Positions 7,457 through 16,207 of a DNA stretch of 16,915 nucleotides are shown piece after piece. Every line of letters begins with the position of its first letter. The first letter of the stretch is position 1. This DNA comes from Methanobacterium sp. (GTDB lineage: Archaea; Methanobacteriota; Methanobacteria; Methanobacteriales; Methanobacteriaceae), in assembly GCA_003162115.1 (NCBI GenBank), contig PMMV01000072.1, positions 1 to 16,915 on the forward strand, given 5' to 3'. A program made the position numbers and the translations under genes. The notes below the pieces were generated by a model that had not been told where the DNA came from, searched no databases, and saw nothing but the letters and a program-made list of their open reading frames with translations.

Positions 7457-8738
7457 TCATCTAACATTTAATCCTTGAGATCTTCCATTGCTAGTAGAAA
7501 TCATCTTCGTATCGGTATCTTCTCTGTAGATTCTTCTAGCATTTAACAGCATTTTTTTATATCCTACTTTATTGAAGTTGCCTTCAAATTCAAAATCATT
7601 CATCTCATTATTTACTTTAAGAATGTCTATCAGGAGTTTTCGAAGTGATAGAATGTCCCACTCACCATCTCCAACTTCATATAACTTCTCTCCTTCTGTT
7701 ACAGATTTTTTTAAATTAAAAGTCTTATAGAATGACTTATTTGCAGAAATCACCATAATTTCATCATCAAGTACCAATAATGGTTCACAAACAGTGTTTA
7801 TTACATCCTCAGCATAACTTAAGGCTGATTGCAATTTTTCCTGAATATTTTTCATTCCACTAATATCAAGGAAGGTTACTGTTGCCCCATCAATTACATT
7901 TTTTGATGTTTTATAGGGCATGATTCTCACTTTATACCATTTTCCTTTGGGATTATTAACTTCTATTTCTTTATATGCCACTTTTTCAATTACTTGATGA
8001 ATATATCCACTAGATCAGAATAGTTTATTCTAGAAACAATATCTCTCAGAGAACGTCCCACATCTGATTCTATCAACTTAATTAGTTTTGTTGCTTCCTC
8101 TGTAAAACGTCTAACATTCAGATCATTGTCTACAAATATTGTTGCTATCTCCGTACTGTTGAATAGGTTGGTCATATCATCATTTATCCTAGAAAGTTGA
8201 TCTATTTTCGTCTGAAGTTCGCTATTAACAATGGTAAGTTCCTCATTGATTGACTGCAGTTCTTCTTTGGAAGTTTCCAATTCTTCATTAGTACTTTGAG
8301 ATTCTTCATTCATTGATTGAAGTTCCTCATTGGCAGATTTAAGTTCTTCTTTAGAAGTTGTCATATCCTCTGTTGTGATTTTAAGTCGTTCTTTTGTCAG
8401 CTTAAGCTCATTTTCTAGTGCATTTAACTGATCTCCGCAATTAGAAATTGGATATAACTTGTTATTTTTTAGATCATCTTCTATTTGATCTGTTGATTCT
8501 TCAAATGAAACAATTAAAATCCTTTCACAATCGCAGGATCATTTAAAGGCTTAACAGTTAATTTAAGGTTATAATCATCCACTTCTTCATCAATCTGTAA
8601 ACCTTCTAATACTACTTCATTGTTATTTGAAACAACATTTTGAATAGCTACTGCCGATGCTCCTATACCTATATATAAAAATTTTGATGAATTTTGGTTA
8701 GTTCCCTTTTTTAATTTATTTTGTATATTTTTAGCCAT
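7457..8738 (-). pseudogene. Decayed CheB-CheR-PAS signalling protein
   Basis: Fragments in different frames line up as one protein. The 5' piece (ATG 8738, RBS GAGTGGT) begins like a CheB methylesterase domain, FLYIGIGASA, and then jumps to VAIQNVVSNNNEVVLEGLQI. In intact proteins of this type that second sequence lies after the CheR methyltransferase domain, so most of CheB and all of CheR are gone. Near 8516-8522 one base is missing; restoring it reads KGILIVSFEES and leads into the EELKSANEELQSMNEE coiled coil and a PAS domain. A second missing base near 8000-8006 restores ILHQVIEKVAYKEIEV. One extra T at 7498-7500 moves the end out of frame; without it the protein ends MILLAMEDLKD, with a stop at 7468-7470. 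The remaining PAS/linker part has normal codon use, which suggests fairly recent decay. No product is expected to be functional. Confidence 0.85.
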
Positions 8739-9129
8739 TTAGACCACTCAAATTTTATTAAAAATGAACTGGCACCTAATTTAATATTATCCAATATTTA
8801 TGTGATTTAGATTATATAATAATAACAAGTTCGATTTTCTAGGTAGAAAGAAGGTTAGATAATTTTTAATCGTAAATTGTGCTATTAATTAGCTCAAATT
8901 TAAATTAAGAGATGATTCAACCCCATAATCGATAGTATTAATAGAACTTGAAAAAAAATAACTTAATAAAGATTATATAGTCAGGTAATTGATAAAAGCA
9001 ATTATATAACTTAAAATATTTTTTTAAATCCGTGATAGCTGAAATAATATAAATTTTAAATGGTGAATATTTAATAATAACCTTATGTCATACCGAATTA
9101 ATGATACGAGATAGTCCGAAAGAAATAGA

Positions 9130-9147
9130 AATTATCATTTGATAATT
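9130..9147. repeat. Perfect 7-bp inverted repeat upstream of the channel gene
   Basis: AATTATC-ATTT-GATAATT lies 57 bases before the start codon. It could be an operator or a weak mRNA hairpin. All-AT palindromes are frequent in this genome, so the evidence is weak. Confidence 0.3.
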
Positions 9148-9194
9148 AATCATTATTTCAAGACTTTACAAAATTAAAATAATAAAAAAAAATT

Positions 9195-9200
9195 GGTGAT
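9195..9200 (+). promoter_or_regulatory. RBS deciding a TTG start for the channel gene
   Basis: TTGGTGAT ends 3 bases before TTG at 9204. The same GGTGAT with 3-4 base spacing precedes nnr and ftr, so it supports this rare start codon. Confidence 0.65.
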
Positions 9201-9203
9201 CTT

Positions 9204-11144
9204 TTGCGTCCGCCATACATACCCCTACTGCCAATAGGCAGAGATCTTTCCAATCTACCATATAAGTTAGCAATTTATGCAATAATAGGAGTTATATTGC
9301 TTATAACCTACGGTATTGTAGGTTCTACATATATTATGAGACTAGATCTCCTTAATTCCCTTTATTTTACAGTTCAAACAATAGCAACGGTTGGTTTTGG
9401 TGATATTCGGCCAAGCACCCCCATACAAAAAATTTTTACCATTACACTGGTGATGGGTGGAGTTGCTCTGCTTGCTTACGCATTTACATTAACAATAACG
9501 GTGGTTACAATGGCAGTTGAAGAAATAACATCAGGCGCTAGACAGAGAAGGATGATAGCTTCAAGTAAGGACCATTTCGTCCTCTGTGGCTATGGAAGAG
9601 TTGGAAGCGCGGTGCATAAGGAACTTAAAAAAAGAAATATACAAGCTATAATAATTGAGAGAGATGAAAATGTAGTTAAAAAGGAACTGTGGGAAGAACC
9701 AGATGTTCTTGCCATTCCCGGGGATGCTACAGACGAAAGCATCATGATTGATGCAGGAATAAAAAAAGCCAGAGGAGTTATTATCACAACTGGAGATGAT
9801 GTAGACAATCTCTTCATTACTCTGACAGCACGAGAGATACATCCAGATATATGGATAGTTACAAGGGCAAGTAAAAGTGAAAATGTCCGTCGATTGTATC
9901 GATCCGGTGCAGATAAGGTTATATCACCCGAAGCTAGCGGTGCCGAAGACATATACTTCGCTTCTATGGAACCAACTATTATGAAGATCACAGACATGCA
10001 CGGTGTTGGCGACATACGAAAGGAATCTGAAATCATACTAAAACATGGATGCACACTAGAGAATATAGAATACCACTTACCTGAGTTCAAAGAACCGTTA
10101 GCCAGGAAAATTGGAGTATCAGATATATCACAGCTTAATAGATTTTTAAGCAGTTTAGAACGTGAAAAATCAAGAAAAAAATCTTTAGAAAGCATATATG
10201 AATCAGTGAGCGGAATTCATTCCCACTGGATCTCAGGACCCAACAAGGAAAGTCTAAAAAAAGTTGCTGAAGAACTGGAAAAAGAAGGTTTACTCTTAGG
10301 TGTAAACCTCAATGAAGATGAAATAAAAGAACTTGTAAGAAAACACGGAAGAATGGTCGAGGTTGTTTTAAAACCAGAGATGAGAATTACTGAGATGCAT
10401 GATATCACAGATATTAAAGAAGAAGCAGAAATTATCCTAAAACATGTATGCAGTTTAGAAGACATTGAATATTATCTTCCAGGATTTCAAGAGCCTCTCA
10501 AGAGGAAAGTCGGGCTTTCTGATGTTCGAGAGATGGAAAGATTTTTGAAAAGGCTAGAAGAGGATTCAAAAAGAATGGAATCTCTTGAAAGGCTTTACAC
10601 ACTTTCCGGGGGTGGAGTTCATTCACACACAATCTCGGGTCCTGACACTCAAAGCCTTGCAAAGGTTGAGAGCGATTTGAAGTCAAGAGGATACCTTTTA
10701 GGAGTAAATTTAACACGCGAGGAAATAGTTAAGAAAATAGCTGAATTTGGAAGGGTAACCGAACTTCTGTTAAGACACAAAGCAAGTGATATAGACGACA
10801 AAAGAATTATAATTAACATGGGGGGTAGAATACTGGACTCTAAACACTATCTTCCAGGTTTAAGGGAAGTTGTAACGAGGAAACTCTATTTAAAGAATAA
10901 AGATGATCTTAAAAATTGTGAAGAAGAGTACAAAAAACCAGATGCCAAAAGATCCCTAGAAACCCTATCTCAAATATCGAGACAGGTCCATTCTCACACT
11001 GTATCAGCAAGAGACGTTGAAACAATTAAGAAAATAGTAAATGCTTTAAAAAAATCTGGAATGCTGCTGGGTGTTGACCTCAATGAAGAAGAAATTTGGA
11101 ATATTGTTGAAAGCGAGAAAATAGAACAGTTCTGTATACAGTAA
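9204..11144 (+). CDS. Two-TM potassium channel with RCK domain and three tandem C-terminal repeats
   Basis: The 646-aa membrane protein starts at TTG. Helix 1 (about 20-42) and helix 2 (about 76-104) flank a pore loop with the selectivity filter TVGFGD (62-67); Phe replaces the usual Tyr. An RCK/TrkA-N domain follows (about 122-250) with GYGRVG at 129-134, acidic Glu152 at the end of strand 2 (NAD/ATP-ribose type) and GDATDE at 173-178. The usual TrkA-C lobe is not recognisable. Instead, three related units follow: about 259-390, 391-524 and 525-640. Each has an LPxxxE/R segment, an (I/V)HSH motif (338-341, 472-475, 595-598) and GxLLGV(N/D)L (362-369, 496-503, 619-626). Units 1 and 2 are close relatives and unit 3 is divergent and shorter. 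The protein probably forms a ligand-gated K+ channel whose repeats are regulatory. I do not recognise the repeat as a named family. Confidence 0.88.
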   Translation: MRPPYIPLLPIGRDLSNLPYKLAIYAIIGVILLITYGIVGSTYIMRLDLLNSLYFTVQTIATVGFGDIRPSTPIQKIFTITLVMGGVALLAYAFTLTITVVTMAVEEITSGARQRRMIASSKDHFVLCGYGRVGSAVHKELKKRNIQAIIIERDENVVKKELWEEPDVLAIPGDATDESIMIDAGIKKARGVIITTGDDVDNLFITLTAREIHPDIWIVTRASKSENVRRLYRSGADKVISPEASGAEDIYFASMEPTIMKITDMHGVGDIRKESEIILKHGCTLENIEYHLPEFKEPLARKIGVSDISQLNRFLSSLEREKSRKKSLESIYESVSGIHSHWISGPNKESLKKVAEELEKEGLLLGVNLNEDEIKELVRKHGRMVEVVLKPEMRITEMHDITDIKEEAEIILKHVCSLEDIEYYLPGFQEPLKRKVGLSDVREMERFLKRLEEDSKRMESLERLYTLSGGGVHSHTISGPDTQSLAKVESDLKSRGYLLGVNLTREEIVKKIAEFGRVTELLLRHKASDIDDKRIIINMGGRILDSKHYLPGLREVVTRKLYLKNKDDLKNCEEEYKKPDAKRSLETLSQISRQVHSHTVSARDVETIKKIVNALKKSGMLLGVDLNEEEIWNIVESEKIEQFCIQ

Positions 11145-11202
11145 ATTAATACGAATTAAATTACAACAAAAAAATATTTAAAATTTATTCATCAATTTAT
11201 TT

Positions 11203-11225
11203 AAAAAAAATAGATTAAAAAAAAA
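11203..11225 (-). terminator. Double U-tract terminator of ftr
   Basis: Right after the ftr stop the minus strand has nine T (11217-11225), a short spacer and eight T (11203-11210). This is typical of archaeal oligo-T termination. Confidence 0.6.
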
Positions 11226-11229
11226 GATA

Positions 11230-12123
11230 TTAGAAAAGCTCATGTAGCTTTATCTGATATTTACCAAGGTTTCCACCAAAGTTACCTGCACTAATCTGAA
11301 TTACGCCGGATATTTTAACAGCTGCTTCTATTCCTGCTTTCATAGCTGCTTTAACTGCTTCTTCATCTAAACCATCAATAACGATTTCATAGACTCCGTT
11401 AACATTTTCAGGTATTTGACATCCTTCAACTTCATCCTTGAGGGTGACACACATTTTTTCATTGGTTGAAGCCCCTAAAAATTTGTACTTAGATGATCCA
11501 ACTTTGGAACCTGATGCAACTATTCCACCCGGGAATGGTGTTATTGCACCAGCAACAGCTTCTATAGCATCAACAGCCGCATCTGCAGCTAAAAGTCCAG
11601 CAGGTTGGTTATCTGCGAGAATGAAAAAGTTTCCACCTGCAACTCCTGCCCTGATTCCTAATTCAGCTTCTACTAGAAAGTTCCCTGACATTAGAGGTAT
11701 TGAGTGAATTTTTCTCCCCTGAATATCAAGGGTTTGCTCATAACCATCACCAAAGAATTTTAATTTCTGACCTGTCTTGAGTTTTTCATCTGGTTCTTCC
11801 ATCCAATCAAATACTGCTGTAGTCGCAGCGGTTAGTACGCACATTCCTACGCGCTCCAGTAACTCATGATCCAATTTATCCTTGTTCATGTTGCAGATCA
11901 TGATTATGTATCCTGGCCTTCCATCAGGAGTTTCCTGAGGAGGTACATAGCCGTCTATTCCAGCCTCTGCAGGGCAGCCAATAACTGATGTTCCGTAACC
12001 TGTAGCTTCTGTAGCTGCCACAAGTGCTAATTTTTTGGTTGCAGCAGTTATAAGAATTCTGGATACTTTTATGCCAAATGCTTCTGCAAAGTTATCTTCT
12101 ATTTCCACTCCGTTTATTTCCAT
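11230..12123 (-). CDS. ftr: Formylmethanofuran:tetrahydromethanopterin formyltransferase
   Basis: The 297-aa cytosolic enzyme moves the formyl group from formylmethanofuran to tetrahydromethanopterin, the second step of CO2 reduction to methane. The protein begins [20 protein letters not shown]. It contains [19 protein letters not shown] (about 50-68), [24 protein letters not shown] and the C-terminal [15 protein letters not shown], all typical of Ftr along its full length. The start is ATG at 12123, four bases after GGTGAT. The in-frame GTG at 12132 is part of that RBS. A TATA element sits at 12157-12166 and T-runs follow the stop, so it looks monocistronic. Methanobacteriales can carry two ftr copies. 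Compared with the M. thermautotrophicus main enzyme as I remember it, this one differs in the central part, so it could be the second paralogue. Confidence 0.95.
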   Translation of the reverse strand: MEINGVEIEDNFAEAFGIKVSRILITAATKKLALVAATEATGYGTSVIGCPAEAGIDGYVPPQETPDGRPGYIIMICNMNKDKLDHELLERVGMCVLTAATTAVFDWMEEPDEKLKTGQKLKFFGDGYEQTLDIQGRKIHSIPLMSGNFLVEAELGIRAGVAGGNFFILADNQPAGLLAADAAVDAIEAVAGAITPFPGGIVASGSKVGSSKYKFLGASTNEKMCVTLKDEVEGCQIPENVNGVYEIVIDGLDEEAVKAAMKAGIEAAVKISGVIQISAGNFGGNLGKYQIKLHELF

Positions 12124-12156
12124 GATTATCACCGTCTAGATCGTAGTTTTGGAGAA

Positions 12157-12166
12157 GTTATAAATT
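12157..12166 (-). promoter_or_regulatory. Likely TATA box and BRE of ftr
   Basis: The minus strand reads GGAAAA followed by AATTTATAAC, a good BRE-TATA pair. Start would be near 12136, leaving a leader of only about 12-15 bases that carries GGTGAT. Confidence 0.6.
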
Positions 12167-12227
12167 TTTCCATTTAATCGTGAACCATTTCTAAAACTCA
12201 TTTGATGAAATTAGAGATATGAAACTG

Positions 12228-13244
12228 TTAAAATTTGTCTGCGAACTTTTCCATAACACCCGATCCAACATAGGGAAGCATGCCTATTCCAATGAACGAA
12301 GTCATCCAAAATGATATCAACCTTTCAACTATGGTTACTGCTGCACTTATTGAAGGTGGTACACCAGCTGCAGAATATAAAATGATCATGACACCATCAA
12401 CAGCACCTATACCACCCGGTAGAAGTGGGATCATACCTATTAGAGTGGCTATTACAAAGACTGCCCCAATGATTCCAAGAGGTACTGGCGTTCCGAATGA
12501 TGAAAACACTATATAAACCCTTGTTATTTCCATGAACCAAATTAAAAAGGAAAGTGGAAGTCCAAACATCAACACCCTTCGATCCTTTATCATGACCCGC
12601 ATGCTATTTTGAAAACCATGCATTGCTTCGATAGCTCTCCTCTCAATTTCAAAGTGATTCTTCTTAGAAAATCTTTTTAAAACCCTCACGCCCCACAAGG
12701 TTATTCTCTCACCTGCTGCTTCATTAATAGACATGTAAAGAATTATGAAAAAAACTGTAACCAAAGCAATTAGAGAAATAATCAGCCCCAAAACAATCCA
12801 ATCTGGAAGTGATAGATACGCTAAAGAGAAAATAAGAGTTAATATAGCCAAAACAACAAAAGGAAATGTGTCAAGTCCCCTATCTGCAATTACAGTTGCA
12901 AGTGCATTTTCCATTGGGGCCTTAGTATATTTTGAAAGCATGTAAGCCCTTACTGGCTCTCCACCCCCTCTTGCACTAGGGGTTATGTTGTTAACAGCCA
13001 AACCCACCATTAACATTGGAAAAATGTGCCTTTTTTTTATAATAATGTGGAGTGAATTGATAGTAATTGACCATCTCTGAGTCCACAATCCATATATAAA
13101 AAATTGAACTACTACAGCCAGTGCAACATACCAAGGATTTGCATTTTTCAGAGCGCTCTCAATTTTTCCAGGGCCTATGAACAAAACCAGTAATGCTAGG
13201 ATACCAATTCCAACTAAGATCAATATAAGCGTCTTATGATTCAT
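12228..13244 (-). CDS. UPF0104 / AglD-type integral membrane protein (LPG synthase TM-like)
   Basis: From ATG at 13244 the product is 338 aa with about eight membrane helices. It carries the two family hallmarks: NNITPSARGGGEPVRAY (residues 85-101) and LPGGIGAVDG (about 275-284). Relatives include the transmembrane half of lysylphosphatidylglycerol synthase/flippase and haloarchaeal AglD, which acts in protein N-glycosylation, so a role in lipid or lipid-linked sugar handling is plausible but unproven. A TTG 14 codons earlier (13286) would give a longer form. The ATG is preferred because GAGGA lies 7 bases upstream and the membrane protein then starts directly with its first helix. It has no lysyltransferase domain. 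About 147 bases separate it from the upstream phosphodiesterase stop. Confidence 0.82.
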   Translation of the reverse strand: MNHKTLILILVGIGILALLVLFIGPGKIESALKNANPWYVALAVVVQFFIYGLWTQRWSITINSLHIIIKKRHIFPMLMVGLAVNNITPSARGGGEPVRAYMLSKYTKAPMENALATVIADRGLDTFPFVVLAILTLIFSLAYLSLPDWIVLGLIISLIALVTVFFIILYMSINEAAGERITLWGVRVLKRFSKKNHFEIERRAIEAMHGFQNSMRVMIKDRRVLMFGLPLSFLIWFMEITRVYIVFSSFGTPVPLGIIGAVFVIATLIGMIPLLPGGIGAVDGVMIILYSAAGVPPSISAAVTIVERLISFWMTSFIGIGMLPYVGSGVMEKFADKF

Positions 13245-13390
13245 GAATAGTTCCTCAAATTCAAATGTAAAAAATATGTTACTCAATTATTAATTTTTTA
13301 AATTATATTAGATTAAATTGATCTATTTAAATTTAGTTTTATTAATAAAAATTTGTTAGATAATAGAATATAGATAAATTCACTTAAATT

Positions 13391-13873
13391 TTAAAGATAA
13401 ATTACTTCATAGCTTAAATCATCTGTATCTAATAATACTACAGTTTGTTTAGAAGAAACATATCCACATACTTCTCCCGGGTTTATTACCATGGTTTTAC
13501 CATTTAATATTTCCAATTCGTGTGTATGGCCTCTTACCACAACATCATACTTCCCACTTCTTCTAATTGAATCTACAATTGCAGGATTGGTACCATGGAT
13601 GATTGAAAATTTCCATCCTTCAACAGAAATTTCTTTGAAGTCCTCTAAGAGACAAATTTCTCTGAACGCACTTTTTAATCCTTCTCTCTCCCCATCGTTG
13701 TTGCCATAAATCGCAACCAGTTCTGGATCCAGTTTTTGGAACTCTAATGCAGTAAATGGAGATATTAAATCTCCAGCATGTATTACAAGGTCCAGGTTTT
13801 TATCATTAAATATTTTAATGGCTTTTCTGATAGCATCAATGTTATCGTGAGTATCTGACATAATACCTATCAT
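13391..13873 (-). CDS. MJ0936/YfcE-type metallophosphodiesterase
   Basis: From ATG at 13873 the product is 160 aa, close to the size of its crystallised relative MJ0936. The calcineurin-like dimetal site is complete: SDTHDN near the N-terminus, HAGD, GNNDGE, then HG and GHTHE, ending in the family's NPGE(V/C)CGY. The Methanocaldococcus protein hydrolyses model phosphodiesters with Mn or Ni; the natural substrate is unknown. A TTG at 13918 would add 15 Asn/Ile-rich residues (FTVNIINIKNKDI) that do not belong to the family, so the internal ATG is chosen even though its RBS is weak. A TATA-like element lies at 13949-13957. Confidence 0.9.
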   Translation of the reverse strand: MIGIMSDTHDNIDAIRKAIKIFNDKNLDLVIHAGDLISPFTALEFQKLDPELVAIYGNNDGEREGLKSAFREICLLEDFKEISVEGWKFSIIHGTNPAIVDSIRRSGKYDVVVRGHTHELEILNGKTMVINPGEVCGYVSSKQTVVLLDTDDLSYEVIYL

Positions 13874-13948
13874 ATTAATATCTTTGTTTTTAATGTTAAT
13901 AATATTTACTGTAAACAATACTAGACATCATCTGGAAAAAAATATAGG

Positions 13949-13957
13949 TAATATATC
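13949..13957 (-). promoter_or_regulatory. Possible TATA box of the phosphodiesterase gene
   Basis: The minus strand reads GATATATTA. Start would be near 13927, about 55 bases before the chosen ATG. Assignment is by pattern only. Confidence 0.35.
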
Positions 13958-14091
13958 GTCTTAATTTTAATCAAATTCAAATCCTATTATCTTAGTTAAT
14001 GTAAATTTTTAAGATGATAACTGATTTTTACAGTTTTTTTATATTTTAATCAGTTTAACATCACATACTTTCTATAAAGGTTTTATGTTCA

Positions 14092-15882
14092 TCATGAATA
14101 GTGTTTAATTAGACTATCAAGTTCCTTTAAAATGGCTTTGTTACCATCTTGATTGTAATGTCTTAGTGATTCATTATAGGTATCGAGTTTAGATAAAAAG
14201 TGTATAACGCTATCCATTTCTAATTCTTCATGGAATTCTCCGTATCCAAGTCTTTCAAGATAGATAGCATTCAATATCTGCTCGAATTGACCTTTTACAG
14301 GAATACTTAGTACTGGTTTTTTTAGATAAATGGATTCACTGATAAGGGTAAACCCGCCATTGGCCAAAACTGCTTTACAAGATCCAAGGTCGGTGAAGAA
14401 CTGATCTTCATTGAACTTACGATATATGAGATTTTTGTCTACCTTTTCTAAATCAAACCCATATACAATAAATTTTTCATCGATCTTCTTGAGTGTCTCT
14501 ATCAACTTAGAGTTGGAAGTACTGGTTTGATAAACAAGTACATGCTCCCCTTTAGAAGGTTCTAAGTCTAAAATTTCTTCCCTTAAAATAGGGGGGAACA
14601 TTGAAACTTTATCTTTATTTTTAATCTCAGGATAAAAGTATGATGTAATAAGGTATTTTTGAGGCCCTATAATAAATGATCTGACAACTCCCTCTGCTTT
14701 CATCTTATCACGTGAGAACTTCCGTGGAACATCAATTTTACAATGAGTTATGACATGCATATTGTCGATGCTTATCATTGGCACCCGAATAATCTTGCTT
14801 AAAATGTTAGAATAAAATTCAAAGTCTGATATTATAATATCCGGTTTAAATTCATTCGCAATATTATAAAGAAGTTGTATATTGTCCTTAACATCTCTTG
14901 GAAGATATTTCATAGCCTTTATGAATGTTTTTTTGTCATTTACAGCGTTGTCCTCATATACGGTGTTAAACCCGTAAATCTTATAAACATCGTTGAATTT
15001 TGCCGATAAAAAATCAAAGGCTCTTCCACTAGCAAATACTAAAACATCATTTTCTTTCTTTATGTGTTCAAGTACCACCGATGTCCTGATTGCATGACCC
15101 ATGCCCTCACCACAGGCCGCGTATATGATACGAGGTTTGGTAATTGGTTTTTCTTCCGTTTCATACCCAAATTTATAGTCCAACTCCTCTGCACTTATCT
15201 TTTTACCTCTAAAATCATAAATTGTACTTTTAGTATATTTAAATGCTAAATCTTTCAACCCTTCCTTCTCAAGTCTTCGAGTTGAAACCAGCAGTCTTGG
15301 TTTTCTTAATACTTTGAAGGTTTTTATATTCCCTATTCTCTCGATGTAATCACTGTCTTCCCCAAAGTCGAGACATTCATCAAAGCCATGTGCCTGTTGA
15401 TGTAGGGTTTTAGTGGTTAAAATTCCATAACACCCTGCACCATGCGGTTTGATGGATTCTGTCCGTTTCATAAAAAAATTAGCAAATTTATGGAGGAATT
15501 TATCTACACTACTGTCGCTTAACGGTATTATTTGTGTAATTGCAATTCCTAAATCCTTATCCTCAAATTCTTCAATTGCGGATCCAAGATATCCTGCTGA
15601 AAGTACCACATCTGAATCTAGGAATAGTAATAAATCTCCTTCAGCTATTTTAGCTCCATTATTCCTGCCCACGGCAGGTAAACCCCCATCTATAACTTTA
15701 CAATCAAATGATTCGGCAATTTCCCTTGTACTGTCAATAGACCCTGCATCAGCTACAATTATCTCAAAGTCTTTAAAATCCTGTTCCTTTATACTGTAAA
15801 GGAGTTTTGGAAGGTATTCCTCCTCATTGTACGTTGGTATTATGATACTAAGTTTCACATTAATACTTACACCTTGATCCAT
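14092..15882 (-). CDS. Fused glycosyltransferase: GT2 (GT-A) domain plus MJ1255-type GT-B domain
   Basis: The 596-aa protein has two catalytic-looking halves. Residues about 10-235 are a family-2 transferase: LSIIIPTYNEEEYLPKLL, metal-binding DSD at 89-91 and FGEDSDY at 173-179. Residues about 250-596 resemble the MJ1255 family of GT-B enzymes: the glycine-rich GEGMGHAIRT (258-267), ISDFEFYS (351-358) and the donor-site ANGGFTLISE (507-516). No membrane helix is visible, so it is probably cytosolic or peripheral. It likely makes two successive sugar transfers to a lipid or surface glycan; sugars and acceptor are unknown. The start is ATG at 15882 with no RBS. The TATA element at 15905-15912 implies an almost leaderless mRNA. 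A GTG in the NVKLSIII segment is an alternative start. Confidence 0.85.
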   Translation of the reverse strand: MDQGVSINVKLSIIIPTYNEEEYLPKLLYSIKEQDFKDFEIIVADAGSIDSTREIAESFDCKVIDGGLPAVGRNNGAKIAEGDLLLFLDSDVVLSAGYLGSAIEEFEDKDLGIAITQIIPLSDSSVDKFLHKFANFFMKRTESIKPHGAGCYGILTTKTLHQQAHGFDECLDFGEDSDYIERIGNIKTFKVLRKPRLLVSTRRLEKEGLKDLAFKYTKSTIYDFRGKKISAEELDYKFGYETEEKPITKPRIIYAACGEGMGHAIRTSVVLEHIKKENDVLVFASGRAFDFLSAKFNDVYKIYGFNTVYEDNAVNDKKTFIKAMKYLPRDVKDNIQLLYNIANEFKPDIIISDFEFYSNILSKIIRVPMISIDNMHVITHCKIDVPRKFSRDKMKAEGVVRSFIIGPQKYLITSYFYPEIKNKDKVSMFPPILREEILDLEPSKGEHVLVYQTSTSNSKLIETLKKIDEKFIVYGFDLEKVDKNLIYRKFNEDQFFTDLGSCKAVLANGGFTLISESIYLKKPVLSIPVKGQFEQILNAIYLERLGYGEFHEELEMDSVIHFLSKLDTYNESLRHYNQDGNKAILKELDSLIKHYS

Positions 15883-15904
15883 TTTATAATTAACGTGAGT
15901 TAAA

Positions 15905-15912
15905 GATTTAAA
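15905..15912 (-). promoter_or_regulatory. Likely TATA box of the glycosyltransferase gene
   Basis: The minus strand reads CGAAAAGTACA then TTTAAATC, a BRE-like plus TATA-like pair ending about 22 bases before the ATG. The predicted start falls within a few bases of the ATG. Confidence 0.5.
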
Positions 15913-15934
15913 TGTACTTTTCGCCTTTAATTTG

Positions 15935-15957
15935 ATTCATATAATAGAAATATGAAT
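15935..15957. repeat. 8-bp inverted repeat upstream of the glycosyltransferase promoter
   Basis: ATTCATAT and ATATGAAT flank a 7-base spacer, about 23 bases upstream of the proposed TATA box. The position suits an activator or regulator site. Function is unproven. Confidence 0.35.
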
Positions 15958-16207
15958 TAAAATGCATGAAACAAAAAAATCGTGTATTATGCACTTCCTG
16001 CAAGTTCGTACATTAACATACTTATTTGAATTATAACTCTGTGATTAATTTGCCTATTGCACATTGATTGTTCAATTTGGACTCTCGATTCAATTTTAAT
16101 ACAAAATTTTTAAAAATAAATTTCTATTTAAATCATTATAAAGTAGGATAGATAATATATAGTAATATTATTCATATAAATTCAATATTAACAAAGAATT
16201 CACTTAT

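Larger units (their letters stand above)
8739..9203. other. AT-rich intergenic region upstream of the channel gene
   Basis: About 465 bases lie between divergent genes. They hold several TATA-like stretches on the plus strand (8977-8984, 9001-9007, 9043-9053), a short inverted repeat at 9130-9147 and the channel RBS at 9195-9200. I could not choose a promoter with confidence and saw no additional gene. Confidence 0.4.
15883..16207. other. AT-rich intergenic region between the YbjQ-type and glycosyltransferase genes
   Basis: About 325 bases hold the glycosyltransferase promoter elements and the inverted repeat above. The portion 15975-16090 is somewhat richer in GC but shows no sustained frame on either strand and no tRNA-like fold. 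Confidence 0.4.

Noticed and set aside
7457..8738. Programmed frameshifting to make a complete CheB-CheR-PAS protein
   Set aside because: Three separate shifts plus loss of most of CheB and CheR cannot be explained by recoding; decay is simpler.
9561..10195. Long minus-strand open frames inside the channel gene
   Set aside because: Serine-rich antisense shadows of a gene with clear motifs; no RBS and no recognisable domain.
12280..12945. Plus-strand frames opposite the UPF0104 gene
   Set aside because: They mirror a membrane protein with clear family motifs on the minus strand and have no initiation signals.
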